NCBI GenBank assembly: GCA_039984715.1
Contig: JBDWUA010000010.1
Span: forward strand, 62,001 to 126,000
DNA length: 64,000 nt
Direction: 5' to 3'
DNA from: JABSSA01 sp039984715
Lineage (GTDB): Bacteria > Pseudomonadota > Alphaproteobacteria > Rhodobacterales > Rhodobacteraceae
The notes beneath the pieces were generated by a model. That model was given only the letters and a program-made list of their open reading frames with translations, was not told where the DNA came from and did not search any database. The position numbers and the translations under genes were made by a program. Shown piece by piece: positions 44,568 to 53,859 of this stretch. Position 1 is the stretch's first letter. Each line of letters begins with the position of its first letter.

Positions 44568-45481
44568 CGTTTGCTCCCCCTGCCAAAATCCGGCGCTTCC
44601 GTGTCTTGACCAGCTTCAATGATACCCCGGCGAATGGCTCGGGTCCGCGTGAAATAGTCGTGCAGATGGTCCCCATCACCCGTTCGGATGGCCCTTTGCA
44701 AAGCGAAAAGCTCTTCTGTAAAGCGGCCCAGAATTTCCAGCGTCGCTTCTTTGTTGGATAAAAAGACATCGCGCCACATTGTTGGATCACTGGCCGCGAT
44801 CCGTGTGAAATCCCGAAAGCCCCCAGCGGAATATTTGATGACCTCGCTATCGGTCACGCGGCGCAGATCATCCGCGACGCCAACCATTGTATAGGCGATC
44901 AAGTGTGGGGCGTGGCTGGTCACAGCAACAACAAGATCATGGTGGTCCGGGTCCATCACTTCGACATTTGAGCCAAGCTTTTCCCAAAACTCTCTCAGCT
45001 GGTTAAGGGCGGATGGCTCGACTTCTCCATCCGGCACCAACAAACACCATCGTCCATCATAAAGTTCGGCAAACCCACTTTCCGGCCCTGAATGTTCAGT
45101 CCCCGCCAATGGATGTCCGGGGATAAAATGGACATGCTCAGGCAAATGAGGACCAACACTGTCGATCACGGCGCGCTTGACGGATCCAACATCGGTAACG
45201 GTCGCGCCATCTTTCAAATGCGGTGCGATTTCTTCTGCAACTTGGGCCATTGCGCCGATTGGCACGGCAAGCACAACAAGGTCTGCATCTTTCACCGCTT
45301 CGATCAGCGTATCGCACACATGATCACACAATCCGATTTTACGCGCAGTGTCCCGCGTTGCGGCGCTGCGGGCGAAACCGGAAACTTCGGTGGCCATGTT
45401 GGCGCGTTTCATCGCCCAAAACATTGACGATGCGATTAGTCCAAGGCCAACAAGGGCCACTTTTCCATAGTTTTGTGTCAT
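44564..45481 (-). CDS. tyrA: Prephenate/arogenate dehydrogenase
   Basis: A 305-residue NAD(P)-dependent enzyme for tyrosine synthesis. The Rossmann motif is VALVGLGLIASS near residue 8, with Ala where many have Gly. The catalytic histidine region is seen in HFIPGHPLAGTEHSGPE near residue 120, and TSHAPHLIAYTMV near 206. It matches the cyclohexadienyl dehydrogenase family of Rhodobacteraceae. Its start overlaps the hisC stop in ATGA form. Confidence 0.93.
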   Translation of the reverse strand: MTQNYGKVALVGLGLIASSMFWAMKRANMATEVSGFARSAATRDTARKIGLCDHVCDTLIEAVKDADLVVLAVPIGAMAQVAEEIAPHLKDGATVTDVGSVKRAVIDSVGPHLPEHVHFIPGHPLAGTEHSGPESGFAELYDGRWCLLVPDGEVEPSALNQLREFWEKLGSNVEVMDPDHHDLVVAVTSHAPHLIAYTMVGVADDLRRVTDSEVIKYSAGGFRDFTRIAASDPTMWRDVFLSNKEATLEILGRFTEELFALQRAIRTGDGDHLHDYFTRTRAIRRGIIEAGQDTEAPDFGRGSKR

Positions 45482-46566
45482 GCCCGCGATCCATTTTTGA
45501 ACGCCGTTACCGCGTCGATCAAACGCCGAACGGATGGTTCATCCCCCACCGTAATGCGTAACGCAGCTGGCAACCCATAGCCAACAACACGTCGCACAAG
45601 CAGCCCTTGCGATTGAAGATAGGCGTCACATTCGCCCGCTTCATCTGCGTTCGCAAATCTCGCGAGAATGAAATTTGTGTTTGAAGCGTCGGATGGCACG
45701 CCGATTGCAGCCAATTCAGTTCTCAGCATCTCGCGCAGGCGCAGGTTTTCCGCGCGACACCATGCAGTGTATTCAGTATCGCGCACCGCAGCTTCGGCCG
45801 AGGCCAGTTGAGCTTCAGATAAATTGAAAGGCTGGCGAATACGGTTAAGCACATCAATCATCTCACGCGCCGCATATCCCCACCCAATACGCAGCCCACC
45901 CAGACCGTGAATTTTCGAAAACGTCCGCGTCATGACAACGTTGGGATAACCATCCACCAATGAGGCGCCGCCATCAAATCCTTCGACAAATTCGGCATAG
46001 GCGCCGTCATGCACAAGGATGACATTCTCGGGCAACCCTGCCGCCAAACGCTCCAGTTCGTTTCCGCCAAGTATTGTACCTGTTGGATTGGCGGGATTGG
46101 CGATGAAAACAATACGCGTCTGTTCGGTCACTGAATTCAGGATTTGATCGACATCTACAGCACGATCATATTCGGGAACCGTGACAGGTGTTGCACCCGC
46201 CATGTGGGCCAAGATTGGGTACATTGAAAACCCGTGTTCCGTCATGATTATTTCGTCGCCCGGCCCCGCATAGGCTTGGGCAATCATTTGCAGGACTTCA
46301 TCCGACCCCACACCACAAATGATACGATCCGCATCCAAGTCATGCACTTCGCCAATGGCCGCGCGCAAACTTGCATGATCCGTCGATGGGTATCTGTTCA
46401 GTTGTGTGCTTGCCGCCTGAAATGCCGCAATCGCCTTTGGCGAGGGTCCGAATGGGTTTTCATTCGAGCTGAGTTTGACCACATCTTCGACACCGGACAC
46501 ATGGGCTTTGCCACCCACATAAAGTGAAATGTCCATAATTCCCGGTTGTGGCGTGATGTTAGACAT
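45478..46566 (-). CDS. hisC: Histidinol-phosphate/aromatic aminotransferase HisC
   Basis: A 362-residue PLP enzyme, fold type I. N-terminal KLSSNENPFGPSPKA, the AEFVEGFD acidic segment, the PLP lysine in TRTFSKIHGLGGLRIGW, and the C-terminal RVVGYGLPAALRITVG match HisC. It acts in histidine synthesis and, coupled here with prephenate dehydrogenase, likely also transaminates aromatic keto acids. Start at 46566 chosen by homology; the best ribosome site (GGAG) would suit ATG 46575 or 46566. Confidence 0.93.
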   Translation of the reverse strand: MSNITPQPGIMDISLYVGGKAHVSGVEDVVKLSSNENPFGPSPKAIAAFQAASTQLNRYPSTDHASLRAAIGEVHDLDADRIICGVGSDEVLQMIAQAYAGPGDEIIMTEHGFSMYPILAHMAGATPVTVPEYDRAVDVDQILNSVTEQTRIVFIANPANPTGTILGGNELERLAAGLPENVILVHDGAYAEFVEGFDGGASLVDGYPNVVMTRTFSKIHGLGGLRIGWGYAAREMIDVLNRIRQPFNLSEAQLASAEAAVRDTEYTAWCRAENLRLREMLRTELAAIGVPSDASNTNFILARFANADEAGECDAYLQSQGLLVRRVVGYGLPAALRITVGDEPSVRRLIDAVTAFKNGSRA

Positions 46567-46751
46567 AGGGTGCATAATCTCCGGCAGCATTGCCCCCCTC
46601 ATATCCTTGCCATGGCCTCAAGAAAAGCGACAAAACTCGGGCCAAGATCGCGCGGCATATCCGGTTTTCTGCCTGTCACACCTTGTAACGCGTACGTTAC
46701 CTCCTATATTCAATGTATACCTTCGCATACCGAAACAACCTGAGAGGTTTA

Positions 46752-47465
46752 ATGGACAACATTCTGTTCGCACCATACATGACTCCGTTTTCCATTTCTT
46801 TGGGCCTCCTTTTTGGCCTCATGGCATTGGAACTGATTTTCGCCCTTTTGGGTGGGTCCATATTGGGCCTTGGTGGTGACGTAGATGTTGATCTGGACCT
46901 AGATGCAGATGTTGATATTGGGCCTGACATTGATGTTGGTGCCGAACTTGACATTGATGGGCTGGATGCGGGCGACACAGTAGAGGTCGAGACAGACATT
47001 GCCTCAACCGGTATCGCCGGATGGCTTGGAATGGGACAAGTGCCCTTCCTGATCTGGTTGGGTGCATTCCTATTGGCCTTTGGTCTGGGCGGCTTGATCC
47101 TTCAAAGCGTCTTGCTCAATTCAGTTGGCTTTACACTGCCAGCAGGTTTGGCCGCATTGGCGGTTTTTGTACCGGCCTTGGGGTTCGCACGAAGGTTTGC
47201 ACGTGTTTTTGCGCGCCTTTTGCCAAAGACCGAAAGCTCGGCCATGTCCGAAAACCACCTTGGACGCCGCCGGGGCATTGTTTCGCAGGGGACTGCCGCT
47301 CGCGGTCGCCCAGCGGAAGTGCGCGTATTCGACCGACATGGCAATACGCACTATTTACGCGCAGAACCCTTGCGCGACGATCAGGAATTTCCTGCCGGAA
47401 CCGAAGTGTTGGTTCTGCGGAAAACTCTGGACGAAGGGTACCGGCTTGTCTCTTTGACGCACTAA
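46752..47465 (+). CDS. yqiJ: YqiJ-like membrane protein with OB-fold and Asp-rich repeat
   Basis: A 237-residue protein. An N-terminal membrane helix is followed by an acidic repeat (DVDVDLDLDADVDIGPDIDV), residues about 37-70, then three hydrophobic segments (FLIWLGAFLLAFGLGGLIL; LPAGLAALAVFVPAL) and a C-terminal OB-fold-like part (GRRRGIVSQGTAARG to VLRKTLDEGYRLVSL). The layout and the flotillin gene downstream match the yqiJ-yqiK pair. ATG 46752 follows GAGAGG. The Asp-rich repeat may bind cations. Confidence 0.75.
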   Translation: MDNILFAPYMTPFSISLGLLFGLMALELIFALLGGSILGLGGDVDVDLDLDADVDIGPDIDVGAELDIDGLDAGDTVEVETDIASTGIAGWLGMGQVPFLIWLGAFLLAFGLGGLILQSVLLNSVGFTLPAGLAALAVFVPALGFARRFARVFARLLPKTESSAMSENHLGRRRGIVSQGTAARGRPAEVRVFDRHGNTHYLRAEPLRDDQEFPAGTEVLVLRKTLDEGYRLVSLTH

Positions 47466-47543
47466 CTCTGCGCTAAGCCGGACCCCAACATTCGCGCCCA
47501 TTCGGGTGCGATCAGCCAAAACTTGTTCAACAAAGGAGTCGTT

Positions 47544-49199
47544 ATGGACCTCGTACAAATTTCAATTATTATTGGGAGTATTCTTGCATTTCTTGTTCTG
47601 ACCGGATTGGTTTTGGGACGTCTTTATCGACGTGCCACCCGCGAAGTCAGCCTTGTAAAAACCGGAGCAGGCGGCAAAAAAGTCATCATGGATGGCGGTA
47701 CTATTGTCGTTCCATTGCTGCATGAAATCAGCCCGGTAAACATGAAGACCCTTCGTTTAGAGGTACAGCGCCTCAGCGATGCGGCCTTGATCACCAAAGA
47801 CCGTATGCGCGTTGATGTCGGCGTTGAATTCTATGTTTCGGTCAACGCTACTGTCGAAGGCATCAGCCGCGCGGCCCAAACACTGGGTGATCGGACGTTT
47901 TATGTCGATCAGCTGCGTGAGATGATCGAAGGTAAATTGGTTGACGGTTTGCGTGCCGTTGCGGCGCAAATGACAATGGACGAGCTGCATGAAAACCGCG
48001 CTGAATTCGTCCAAGAAGTGCAGAATGCAGTGTCCGAAGATCTGTTGAAAAACGGTCTGGAACTGGAATCTGTTTCGCTAACCGCATTGGACCAAACACC
48101 GTTCGAAGCGCTGGACGAAAACAACGCGTTTAACGCTGTTGGTATGCGCAAACTGGCCGAAGTCATTGCGACGTCCAAGAAAGAGCGTGCTCAGATCGAC
48201 GCCGATGCAGATGTTGCCGTACGTCGCGCTGGCATGGAAGCGGAGCGTCAGAAATTGACGATCCTGCGGGACGAGGAAGAAGCCAAGATCGCTCAGGTCA
48301 AAGAGGTGGAAACCTTGCGTGCCCAGCAACAGGCTGACATTTCTCAGAAACAACAAGAGGCGGAACAGCAATCAGAACAGGCGCGGATCATTCGTGAAGA
48401 AGCCATTCGTGCGGCCGAGATTGCTAAGGATCGCGATTTGGAAGTTGCCGAACAAGAACGTCAGGTGATCATCAACCAAAAGTCCGAAGAAGAAAGCCGT
48501 GCGCGTGCCTCAGCCGATTTGGCCCGTGCAGAAGCGACCAAAGCAATGGAAGCCGTGATTACCGCGCAATCTGTTGCCGAAGCGGAACGGTCAAAGCAGA
48601 TCGCTTTGATCGAGGCCGCCCGTGAAGCCGAACGCGACGCAACCCGTGTCCGTCTTGCCGCGCAGGCCGAAAAGGACGCCGCACAAGACCGTGCCGACGC
48701 AACACGCGAAGAAGCACAAGCCGAAGCTGATGCGTTGACCATACGCGCCGAAGCTAAGAAGGCCGATCTGTTGGCCGAGGCCGAAGGTCGTCGTGCGATC
48801 ACAGATGCGGAAAACGCGTTGAGCCCCGAGATCATTGGCATGAAGGTCGACCTTGCGCGACTGGAAGCAATGCCAGAGATCGTTGCCCAGATGGTCAAAC
48901 CTGCTGAGAAGATTGATAGCATCAAGATTCATCAGGTCAGCGGAATTGGTGGCGCTGTGGGTGGCGGCGCAGGGAATGGATCGTCCTCTGCTGGAGACAA
49001 ACCCGTGGTGAACCAAGCGTTGGATTCGATCATGGGAATGGCCGTTCAAATGCCTGCCTTGAAAAAGCTGGGCGATGAGCTGGGTCTGTCGATGGAAAAC
49101 GGTCTTGCCGGCGTGGCGTCAAGCGCTCTGGGTTATGAAGACCCCAAGTCCGGCACATCAGAAGACACCAAAGCGGAAGAAGCTAAACCGCTGAATTAA
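47544..49199 (+). CDS. yqiK: Flotillin-like SPFH protein YqiK
   Basis: A 551-residue membrane scaffold protein. Residues 1-25 form a membrane anchor (IIIGSILAFLVLTGLVL), followed by the SPFH domain (VSLVKTGAGGKKVIMDGGTI, TKDRMRVDVGVEFYV) and a long Ala/Glu/Arg coiled coil (around residues 215-430, EAERSKQIALIEAAREAER and so on), then a Gly/Ser linker (GGAVGGGAGNGSSSAG) and a short C terminus. ATG 47544 has AAGGAG upstream. It is 78 bases after yqiJ, in one operon. Flotillins organise membrane microdomains. Confidence 0.92.
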   Translation: MDLVQISIIIGSILAFLVLTGLVLGRLYRRATREVSLVKTGAGGKKVIMDGGTIVVPLLHEISPVNMKTLRLEVQRLSDAALITKDRMRVDVGVEFYVSVNATVEGISRAAQTLGDRTFYVDQLREMIEGKLVDGLRAVAAQMTMDELHENRAEFVQEVQNAVSEDLLKNGLELESVSLTALDQTPFEALDENNAFNAVGMRKLAEVIATSKKERAQIDADADVAVRRAGMEAERQKLTILRDEEEAKIAQVKEVETLRAQQQADISQKQQEAEQQSEQARIIREEAIRAAEIAKDRDLEVAEQERQVIINQKSEEESRARASADLARAEATKAMEAVITAQSVAEAERSKQIALIEAAREAERDATRVRLAAQAEKDAAQDRADATREEAQAEADALTIRAEAKKADLLAEAEGRRAITDAENALSPEIIGMKVDLARLEAMPEIVAQMVKPAEKIDSIKIHQVSGIGGAVGGGAGNGSSSAGDKPVVNQALDSIMGMAVQMPALKKLGDELGLSMENGLAGVASSALGYEDPKSGTSEDTKAEEAKPLN

Positions 49200-49205
49200 A
49201 CCATA

Positions 49206-49229
49206 GGCCGTACCAGCAATGGTGCGGCC
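49206..49229 (+). terminator. Terminator hairpin after yqiK
   Basis: GGCCGTACC (49206-49214) pairs with GGTGCGGCC (49221-49229) over nine positions with one wobble and a six-base loop, seven bases after the yqiK stop. The following T-tract is weak, so termination may be inefficient. Confidence 0.6.
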
Positions 49230-49286
49230 AAGCTTTCCATCTTTAAACCAATTACGTTTGCCTGTGGCCCGCGTAAGTCAGACAAT

Positions 49287-49317
49287 AAAAAAGGCCGCCC
49301 CACACAGGAGCAGCCTT
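49287..49317 (-). terminator. rpsD: Terminator of rpsD
   Basis: On the minus strand an eleven-position stem (AAGGCTGCTCC with GGGGCGGCCTT, two wobbles, five-base loop) is followed by TTTTTT. It lies about 24 bases downstream of the rpsD stop. Confidence 0.85.
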
Positions 49318-49340
49318 TGATATTGAGTAGGCGAAAAACC

Positions 49341-49961
49341 TTAGTTTTTCGCGTAGAATTCCACGACGAGGTTTGGTTCCATCAAAACAGGATACGGCAC
49401 GTCGCCCAATGTTGGGGTGCGCACAAACGTAGCTGTCATTTTGGAGTGATCCGCATCGATGTAATCTGGTACGTCGCGCTCAGGCAATTGAGTGGCTTCC
49501 AAAAGCACAGCCAGTTGCTTGGAACGGTCACGCACTTCGATCACGTCACCTTCTTTGACACGGTAGGACGCAATGTTCACGACCTTACCGTTAACCATTA
49601 CGTGCTTGTGGTTCACAAACTGACGCGCAGCGAACACAGTTGGCACGAACTTCGCACGATAAATAACGGCGTCCAGACGGCGTTCCAACAAACCGATCAG
49701 GTTTTCACCTGTATCGCCTTTGACACGCTCGGCTTCACCATAGATACGGCGGAATTGTTTTTCTGTCAGATCGCCATAGTAGCCCTTCAGTTTTTGCTTT
49801 GCGCGCAACTGAATGCCGAAATCGGACAGCTTGCCTTTACGGCGCTGACCGTGCTGGCCGGGGCCATATTCACGACGATTGACTGGAGATTTGGGGCGAC
49901 CCCAAATGTTTTCGCCCATACGGCGATCGATTTTATACTTGGCAGACGTGCGTTTGGTCAC
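49341..49961 (-). CDS. rpsD: 30S ribosomal protein S4
   Basis: A 206-residue primary rRNA-binding protein. I chose GTG 49961 with GAAGGAGAC upstream, giving the N terminus VTKRTSAKYKIDRRMGENIW; the frame continuing to 50168 is not S4-like. RPKSPVNRREYGPGQHGQRR and the S4 domain LLERRLDAVIYRAKFVPT...NHKHVMVNGKVVNI are typical. Because it has a basic N terminus without zinc-binding Cys it is the Cys-free form. Confidence 0.96.
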   Translation of the reverse strand: MTKRTSAKYKIDRRMGENIWGRPKSPVNRREYGPGQHGQRRKGKLSDFGIQLRAKQKLKGYYGDLTEKQFRRIYGEAERVKGDTGENLIGLLERRLDAVIYRAKFVPTVFAARQFVNHKHVMVNGKVVNIASYRVKEGDVIEVRDRSKQLAVLLEATQLPERDVPDYIDADHSKMTATFVRTPTLGDVPYPVLMEPNLVVEFYAKN

Positions 49962-50142
49962 GGCTGGTCTCCTTCTTAAGAACGAAGCCCTGAGGGCCAC
50001 TATGAAGGGCGTTGTCCTTTGGGGTCTAAACCCTGACAGGCATCCCCTTGCGAGGGCCACCAACACCAATTTGCGCCGACTATCCTTCGCTCGGGCCCGA
50101 GTCAATAACAATTCAATAGATGAAACCCCAAAAGCCCGCCGC

Positions 50143-50709
50143 CTATGCCAGTTTCGCGCACACCTCATGCCGTGGGCACGTCACCAGATGATCGTTCACA
50201 AGACCCATCGCCTGACTTGCGGCATATACAATTGTTGGTCCGCAAAACCGAAATCCGCGTTTGCGAAGATCTTTGGACATCTTCTCTGACATCTCAGTGA
50301 AAGCGGGCACATCCGCCAATGTCTGCCATTTGTTTTGCAAGGCAACACCGTCGACATAATTCCAAAGGTAAGTGTCAAACCCCATCTCTGCCTCGATCTC
50401 TAGATAGGCCTTTGCATTTCCAATCGTCGCTTCGATCTTTCCGCGATGCCGCACGATCCCTGCGTTGTCCAACAACCTTAAAACGTCAGCCTCGCCCCAT
50501 TCTGCAATCACTTCCGGGTGGAATCCCTCGAACGCCTCTCGAAATGCTTCGCGCTTTTTCAGAATGGTGAGCCAACTTAACCCCGCTTGAAAGCCGTCTA
50601 AAACAAGCTTTTCCCACAAAGCGCGACTGTCACGTTCGGGAACACCCCATTCCGTATCATGATATTCAATATAGATTGGTTCGGGCCCCGCCCATCCGCA
50701 TCGATCCAC
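50143..50709 (-). CDS. tag: DNA-3-methyladenine glycosylase I
   Basis: A 188-residue base-excision repair enzyme. Start at GTG 50709 (GAGGTGGATACA upstream) gives VDRCGWAGPEPIYIEYHDTE; a TTG frame to 50742 is less likely. Zinc-site residues CGW and YHDTEWGVP at the N terminus and HLVTCPRHEVC at the C terminus are present, as are the FQAGLSWLTILKKREAF active-site region and the RGFRFCGPTIVYAASQAMG helix. It removes 3-methyladenine from alkylated DNA. Divergent from the EAL gene. Confidence 0.93.
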   Translation of the reverse strand: MDRCGWAGPEPIYIEYHDTEWGVPERDSRALWEKLVLDGFQAGLSWLTILKKREAFREAFEGFHPEVIAEWGEADVLRLLDNAGIVRHRGKIEATIGNAKAYLEIEAEMGFDTYLWNYVDGVALQNKWQTLADVPAFTEMSEKMSKDLRKRGFRFCGPTIVYAASQAMGLVNDHLVTCPRHEVCAKLA

Positions 50710-50823
50710 TGTATCCACCTCTTCATGTGCCGTTAACGACAATTAGAACAAAATAAAAACATTAAGCCAATGTTTACATCTCAGATGCAATTTAAGGACG
50801 TTGCACAAGAAGGTTTGTTAGTT

Positions 50824-51672
50824 ATGCGAAAGTCGCGGTTTTCCAATATTCCAAACGGTATGGACAATCCCTTGAACCATGCAGTGTCAAAGCGTGATGC
50901 CGATACGTTGCAGATGGTGCGCGACGCGATTGAACACAAACAAACTCTGCTCGCTTATCAAGGTGTGATGGTCTCGCAAGAACCTGACAGGGTGGGTTTT
51001 TACGAAGGGCTAATCCGCGTTCTTGACGACACAGGGCGTATCATCCCCGCCAAAGAATTTATCAATCAAGTCGAAAAAACAGAAACGGGGCGAGAAATTG
51101 ACCGCCTCGCATTGCGGATGGGACTGCGTACTTTGCATGAAAACCCGGGCATCCGAATCTCTATCAATATGTCCGCTCGATCAATTGGATACCGTCCATG
51201 GGTGCAAACATTAAACCACTGGCTGTCAAAGGACGAAACTGTTGCGGAACGGCTGATCCTCGAGATCACTGAAAGCTCGGCAATGGATCAGCCTGAAGTC
51301 ACCAGGAATTTCATGGATCACGTCTCGCGTCAGGGTGTTTGTTTTGCACTGGATGATTTCGGGGCGGGATACACCTCATTGAGTTACCTGAAAGATTTCT
51401 ATTTCGACATTATGAAAATTGATGCGCGGTTTTGTAATGGAATTGCAGAAGATGCAGACAATCAAGCTTTGGTCGAAGTGATGATCTCAATCGCGCGTCA
51501 CTTCGATATGTTGACAGTGGCAGAGGGCGTCGAGCGTAAAGAAGATGTCGAAATGCTTGTCTCTTTGGGGGCAGACTGCCTTCAAGGGTATTATTTTGAT
51601 GCACCCACGACGCGTCCGTATTGGGCGTTTGGCGAACAAAGACAGTCAAAAAGAACAACCACCGCCGCCTGA
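50824..51672 (+). CDS. EAL domain protein (c-di-GMP phosphodiesterase-type)
   Basis: A stand-alone EAL domain of 282 residues (300 if ATG 50770 is used). ATG 50824 has AAGAAGG upstream, while 50770 has none. The motif begins with YEGLIRV (EGL rather than EAL), then SINMSARS (Asn), LEITESSAM (Glu), LDDFGAGYTSLSYL (Asp pair), MKIDARF (Lys), TVAEGVER (Glu) and DCLQGYYF (Gln). All catalytic positions are recognisable, so it could hydrolyse c-di-GMP, with Ala to Gly in the signature a mild variation. No sensor domain or membrane helix. Confidence 0.88.
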   Translation: MRKSRFSNIPNGMDNPLNHAVSKRDADTLQMVRDAIEHKQTLLAYQGVMVSQEPDRVGFYEGLIRVLDDTGRIIPAKEFINQVEKTETGREIDRLALRMGLRTLHENPGIRISINMSARSIGYRPWVQTLNHWLSKDETVAERLILEITESSAMDQPEVTRNFMDHVSRQGVCFALDDFGAGYTSLSYLKDFYFDIMKIDARFCNGIAEDADNQALVEVMISIARHFDMLTVAEGVERKEDVEMLVSLGADCLQGYYFDAPTTRPYWAFGEQRQSKRTTTAA

Positions 51673-51812
51673 GACAAACCGCCCATTTGCCGCGATGCGG
51701 CATTTCCGGTAAGGAGATTTCAGGACGGGGATTCTCAAACTGCTTTTTACTGCGCTACCGTATGGTTGCTAACAGTGTCCTCGTTTAACAAAAACCAGAG
51801 GACACCTGCCCC

Positions 51813-52988
51813 ATGACGAATGTTGTCATTGCTTCAGCCGCACGGACTGCCGTTGGCTCCTTCAGCGGTTCATTTGCCAATACGCCCGCGCATGATCTCG
51901 GCACAGCCGTACTAGAGGCGCTCGTTGAACGCGCCGGCATCGAGAAAGCGGACGTTTCTGAAACGATTTTGGGTCAGGTTTTGACCGCGGCACAGGGTCA
52001 AAACCCTGCACGCCAAGCACACATAAACGCGGGCTTGCCAAAAGAAGCCGCCGCATGGGGCATCAATCAAGTTTGTGGTTCAGGCCTGCGTGCGGTTGCA
52101 CTGGCAGCTCAGCATATCCAACTGGGCGATGCGAACATCGTTGCCGCAGGTGGCCAAGAAAACATGTCTCTTAGCCCCCATGCCGCCGCTCTTCGTGCTG
52201 GCCACAAAATGGGCGATATGAAATATATCGACACTATGATCCGTGATGGTCTTTGGGACGCATTCAACGGCTATCATATGGGTCAGACAGCTGAAAACGT
52301 TGCTGAGCAATGGCAGATCAGCCGGGATATGCAGGACGAATTCGCCGTCGCGTCTCAGAACAAGGCCGAGGCAGCGCAAAACGCTGGAAAGTTCACAGAC
52401 GAAATCGTCCCCTTCACCATCAAAACGCGCAAGGGCGACATTGTTGTCGATAAAGACGAATACATCCGTCACGGCGCAACAATGGCAGCAATGCAAAAAC
52501 TACGCCCTGCTTTCGCTAAAGATGGTAGCGTGACCGCCGCCAACGCGTCAGGATTGAATGACGGCGCCGCTGGTGCACTTTTGATGTCCGCTGACGAAGC
52601 AGAAAAACGCGGCATCGAGCCATTGGCGCGCATTGCATCCTATGCCACTGCTGGCTTGGACCCTTCCATCATGGGCGTTGGCCCAATCTTTGCCAGCCGT
52701 AAAGCTCTGGATAAAGCAGGTTGGAAGGTCGAAGATCTAGATCTTGTCGAAGCAAATGAAGCGTTTGCCGCTCAGGCGTGTGCCGTGAACAAGGACATGG
52801 GCTGGGATCCGGCAATCGTAAACGTGAATGGCGGCGCAATCGCGATCGGCCACCCAATTGGTGCTTCTGGCGCTCGGGTGTTGAACACTCTGTTGTTTGA
52901 AATGAAACGCCGCGATGCGAAAAAAGGGCTCGCAACCTTGTGCATTGGTGGCGGAATGGGCGTTGCCCTTTGCGTCGAACGCCCCTGA
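51813..52988 (+). CDS. phaA: Acetyl-CoA acetyltransferase (beta-ketothiolase)
   Basis: A 391-residue thiolase that condenses two acetyl-CoA to acetoacetyl-CoA. The active Cys is Cys88 in QVCGSGLRAV; VNGGAIAIGHPIGASGAR holds the catalytic His and CIGGGMGVAL the second Cys. RTAVGSFSGSFAN at the N terminus is typical of PhaA/AtoB biosynthetic thiolases. GAGGAC lies upstream of the ATG. It precedes phaB by about 125 bases, so the pair makes the 3-hydroxybutyryl-CoA precursor of PHB or feeds back to central metabolism. Confidence 0.95.
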   Translation: MTNVVIASAARTAVGSFSGSFANTPAHDLGTAVLEALVERAGIEKADVSETILGQVLTAAQGQNPARQAHINAGLPKEAAAWGINQVCGSGLRAVALAAQHIQLGDANIVAAGGQENMSLSPHAAALRAGHKMGDMKYIDTMIRDGLWDAFNGYHMGQTAENVAEQWQISRDMQDEFAVASQNKAEAAQNAGKFTDEIVPFTIKTRKGDIVVDKDEYIRHGATMAAMQKLRPAFAKDGSVTAANASGLNDGAAGALLMSADEAEKRGIEPLARIASYATAGLDPSIMGVGPIFASRKALDKAGWKVEDLDLVEANEAFAAQACAVNKDMGWDPAIVNVNGGAIAIGHPIGASGARVLNTLLFEMKRRDAKKGLATLCIGGGMGVALCVERP

Positions 52989-52998
52989 TCACATTGAA

Positions 52999-53024
52999 GG
53001 TTGTGGCCTGACCGGGCCACAACC
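52999..53024 (+). repeat. Hairpin between phaA and phaB
   Basis: GGTTGTGGCC (52999-53008) pairs perfectly with GGCCACAACC (53015-53024) around TGACCG, ten bases after the phaA stop. No T-run follows, so it may protect the 3' end of phaA mRNA or attenuate phaB. Confidence 0.6.
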
Positions 53025-53112
53025 TGCCATCAGCTTGCAAAGTAATATTGTTGCGTTTACCCTCGCTGAATTGCAATAAATTCAAACACCACCCAAACCA
53101 AAGGAATACAGA

Positions 53113-53835
53113 ATGTCCAGAACCGCACTCGTAACCGGCGGCAGCCGCGGGATTGGCGCCGCGATTTCGAATGCCCTAAAAGATGCCGGCTATACCGTCG
53201 CCGCGACTTATGCAGGCAACGACGAAGCTGCTGCAAACTTCACAAGTGAAACCGGCATCAAAACCTACAAGTGGAATGTGGGGGATTACGCAGAATCCAA
53301 AGCCGGCATCGAACAGGTTGAAGCTGATCTGGGACCAATTGAAGTTGTTGTTGCGAACGCCGGGATCACTCGCGACGCACCATTTCACAAAATGACTCCT
53401 GAACAGTGGCAGCAAGTCATCGACACCAATCTGACAGGCGTCTTCAATACAGTTCACCCGATTTGGCCTGGAATGCGCGAACGCAAATTCGGCCGCGTGA
53501 TCGTGATTTCGTCGATCAACGGTCAAAAAGGTCAATTCGCGCAAGTCAACTATGCGGCAACGAAAGCCGGTGACTTGGGCATCGTGAAATCGCTGGCGCA
53601 AGAAGGTGCCCGTGCAGGCATCACAGCCAACGCAGTTTGCCCCGGATATATCGGCACCGAAATGGTCATGGCTGTCCCGGAAAAAGTGCGTGAGTCAATC
53701 ATCAGCCAAATCCCAGCAGGCCGCTTGGGCGAACCAGAGGAAATAGCGCGTTGCGTTGCCTTCCTTGCGTCCGACGATTCCGGGTTCATCAATGGATCCA
53801 CAATATCGGCAAACGGCGCTCAATTTTTCTCTTAA
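53113..53835 (+). CDS. phaB: Acetoacetyl-CoA reductase
   Basis: A 240-residue short-chain dehydrogenase. NADPH site TGGSRGIGAAISNAL at the N terminus, ANAGITRDAPFHKM, the catalytic SSINGQKGQFAQVNYAATKAG (Ser-Tyr-Lys), and the PGYIGTEMV segment are as in PhaB. It reduces acetoacetyl-CoA to (R)-3-hydroxybutyryl-CoA. It follows phaA; a strong terminator lies downstream. Confidence 0.95.
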   Translation: MSRTALVTGGSRGIGAAISNALKDAGYTVAATYAGNDEAAANFTSETGIKTYKWNVGDYAESKAGIEQVEADLGPIEVVVANAGITRDAPFHKMTPEQWQQVIDTNLTGVFNTVHPIWPGMRERKFGRVIVISSINGQKGQFAQVNYAATKAGDLGIVKSLAQEGARAGITANAVCPGYIGTEMVMAVPEKVRESIISQIPAGRLGEPEEIARCVAFLASDDSGFINGSTISANGAQFFS

Positions 53836-53859
53836 GCTAAATCGTTTATTATCGTCAAA

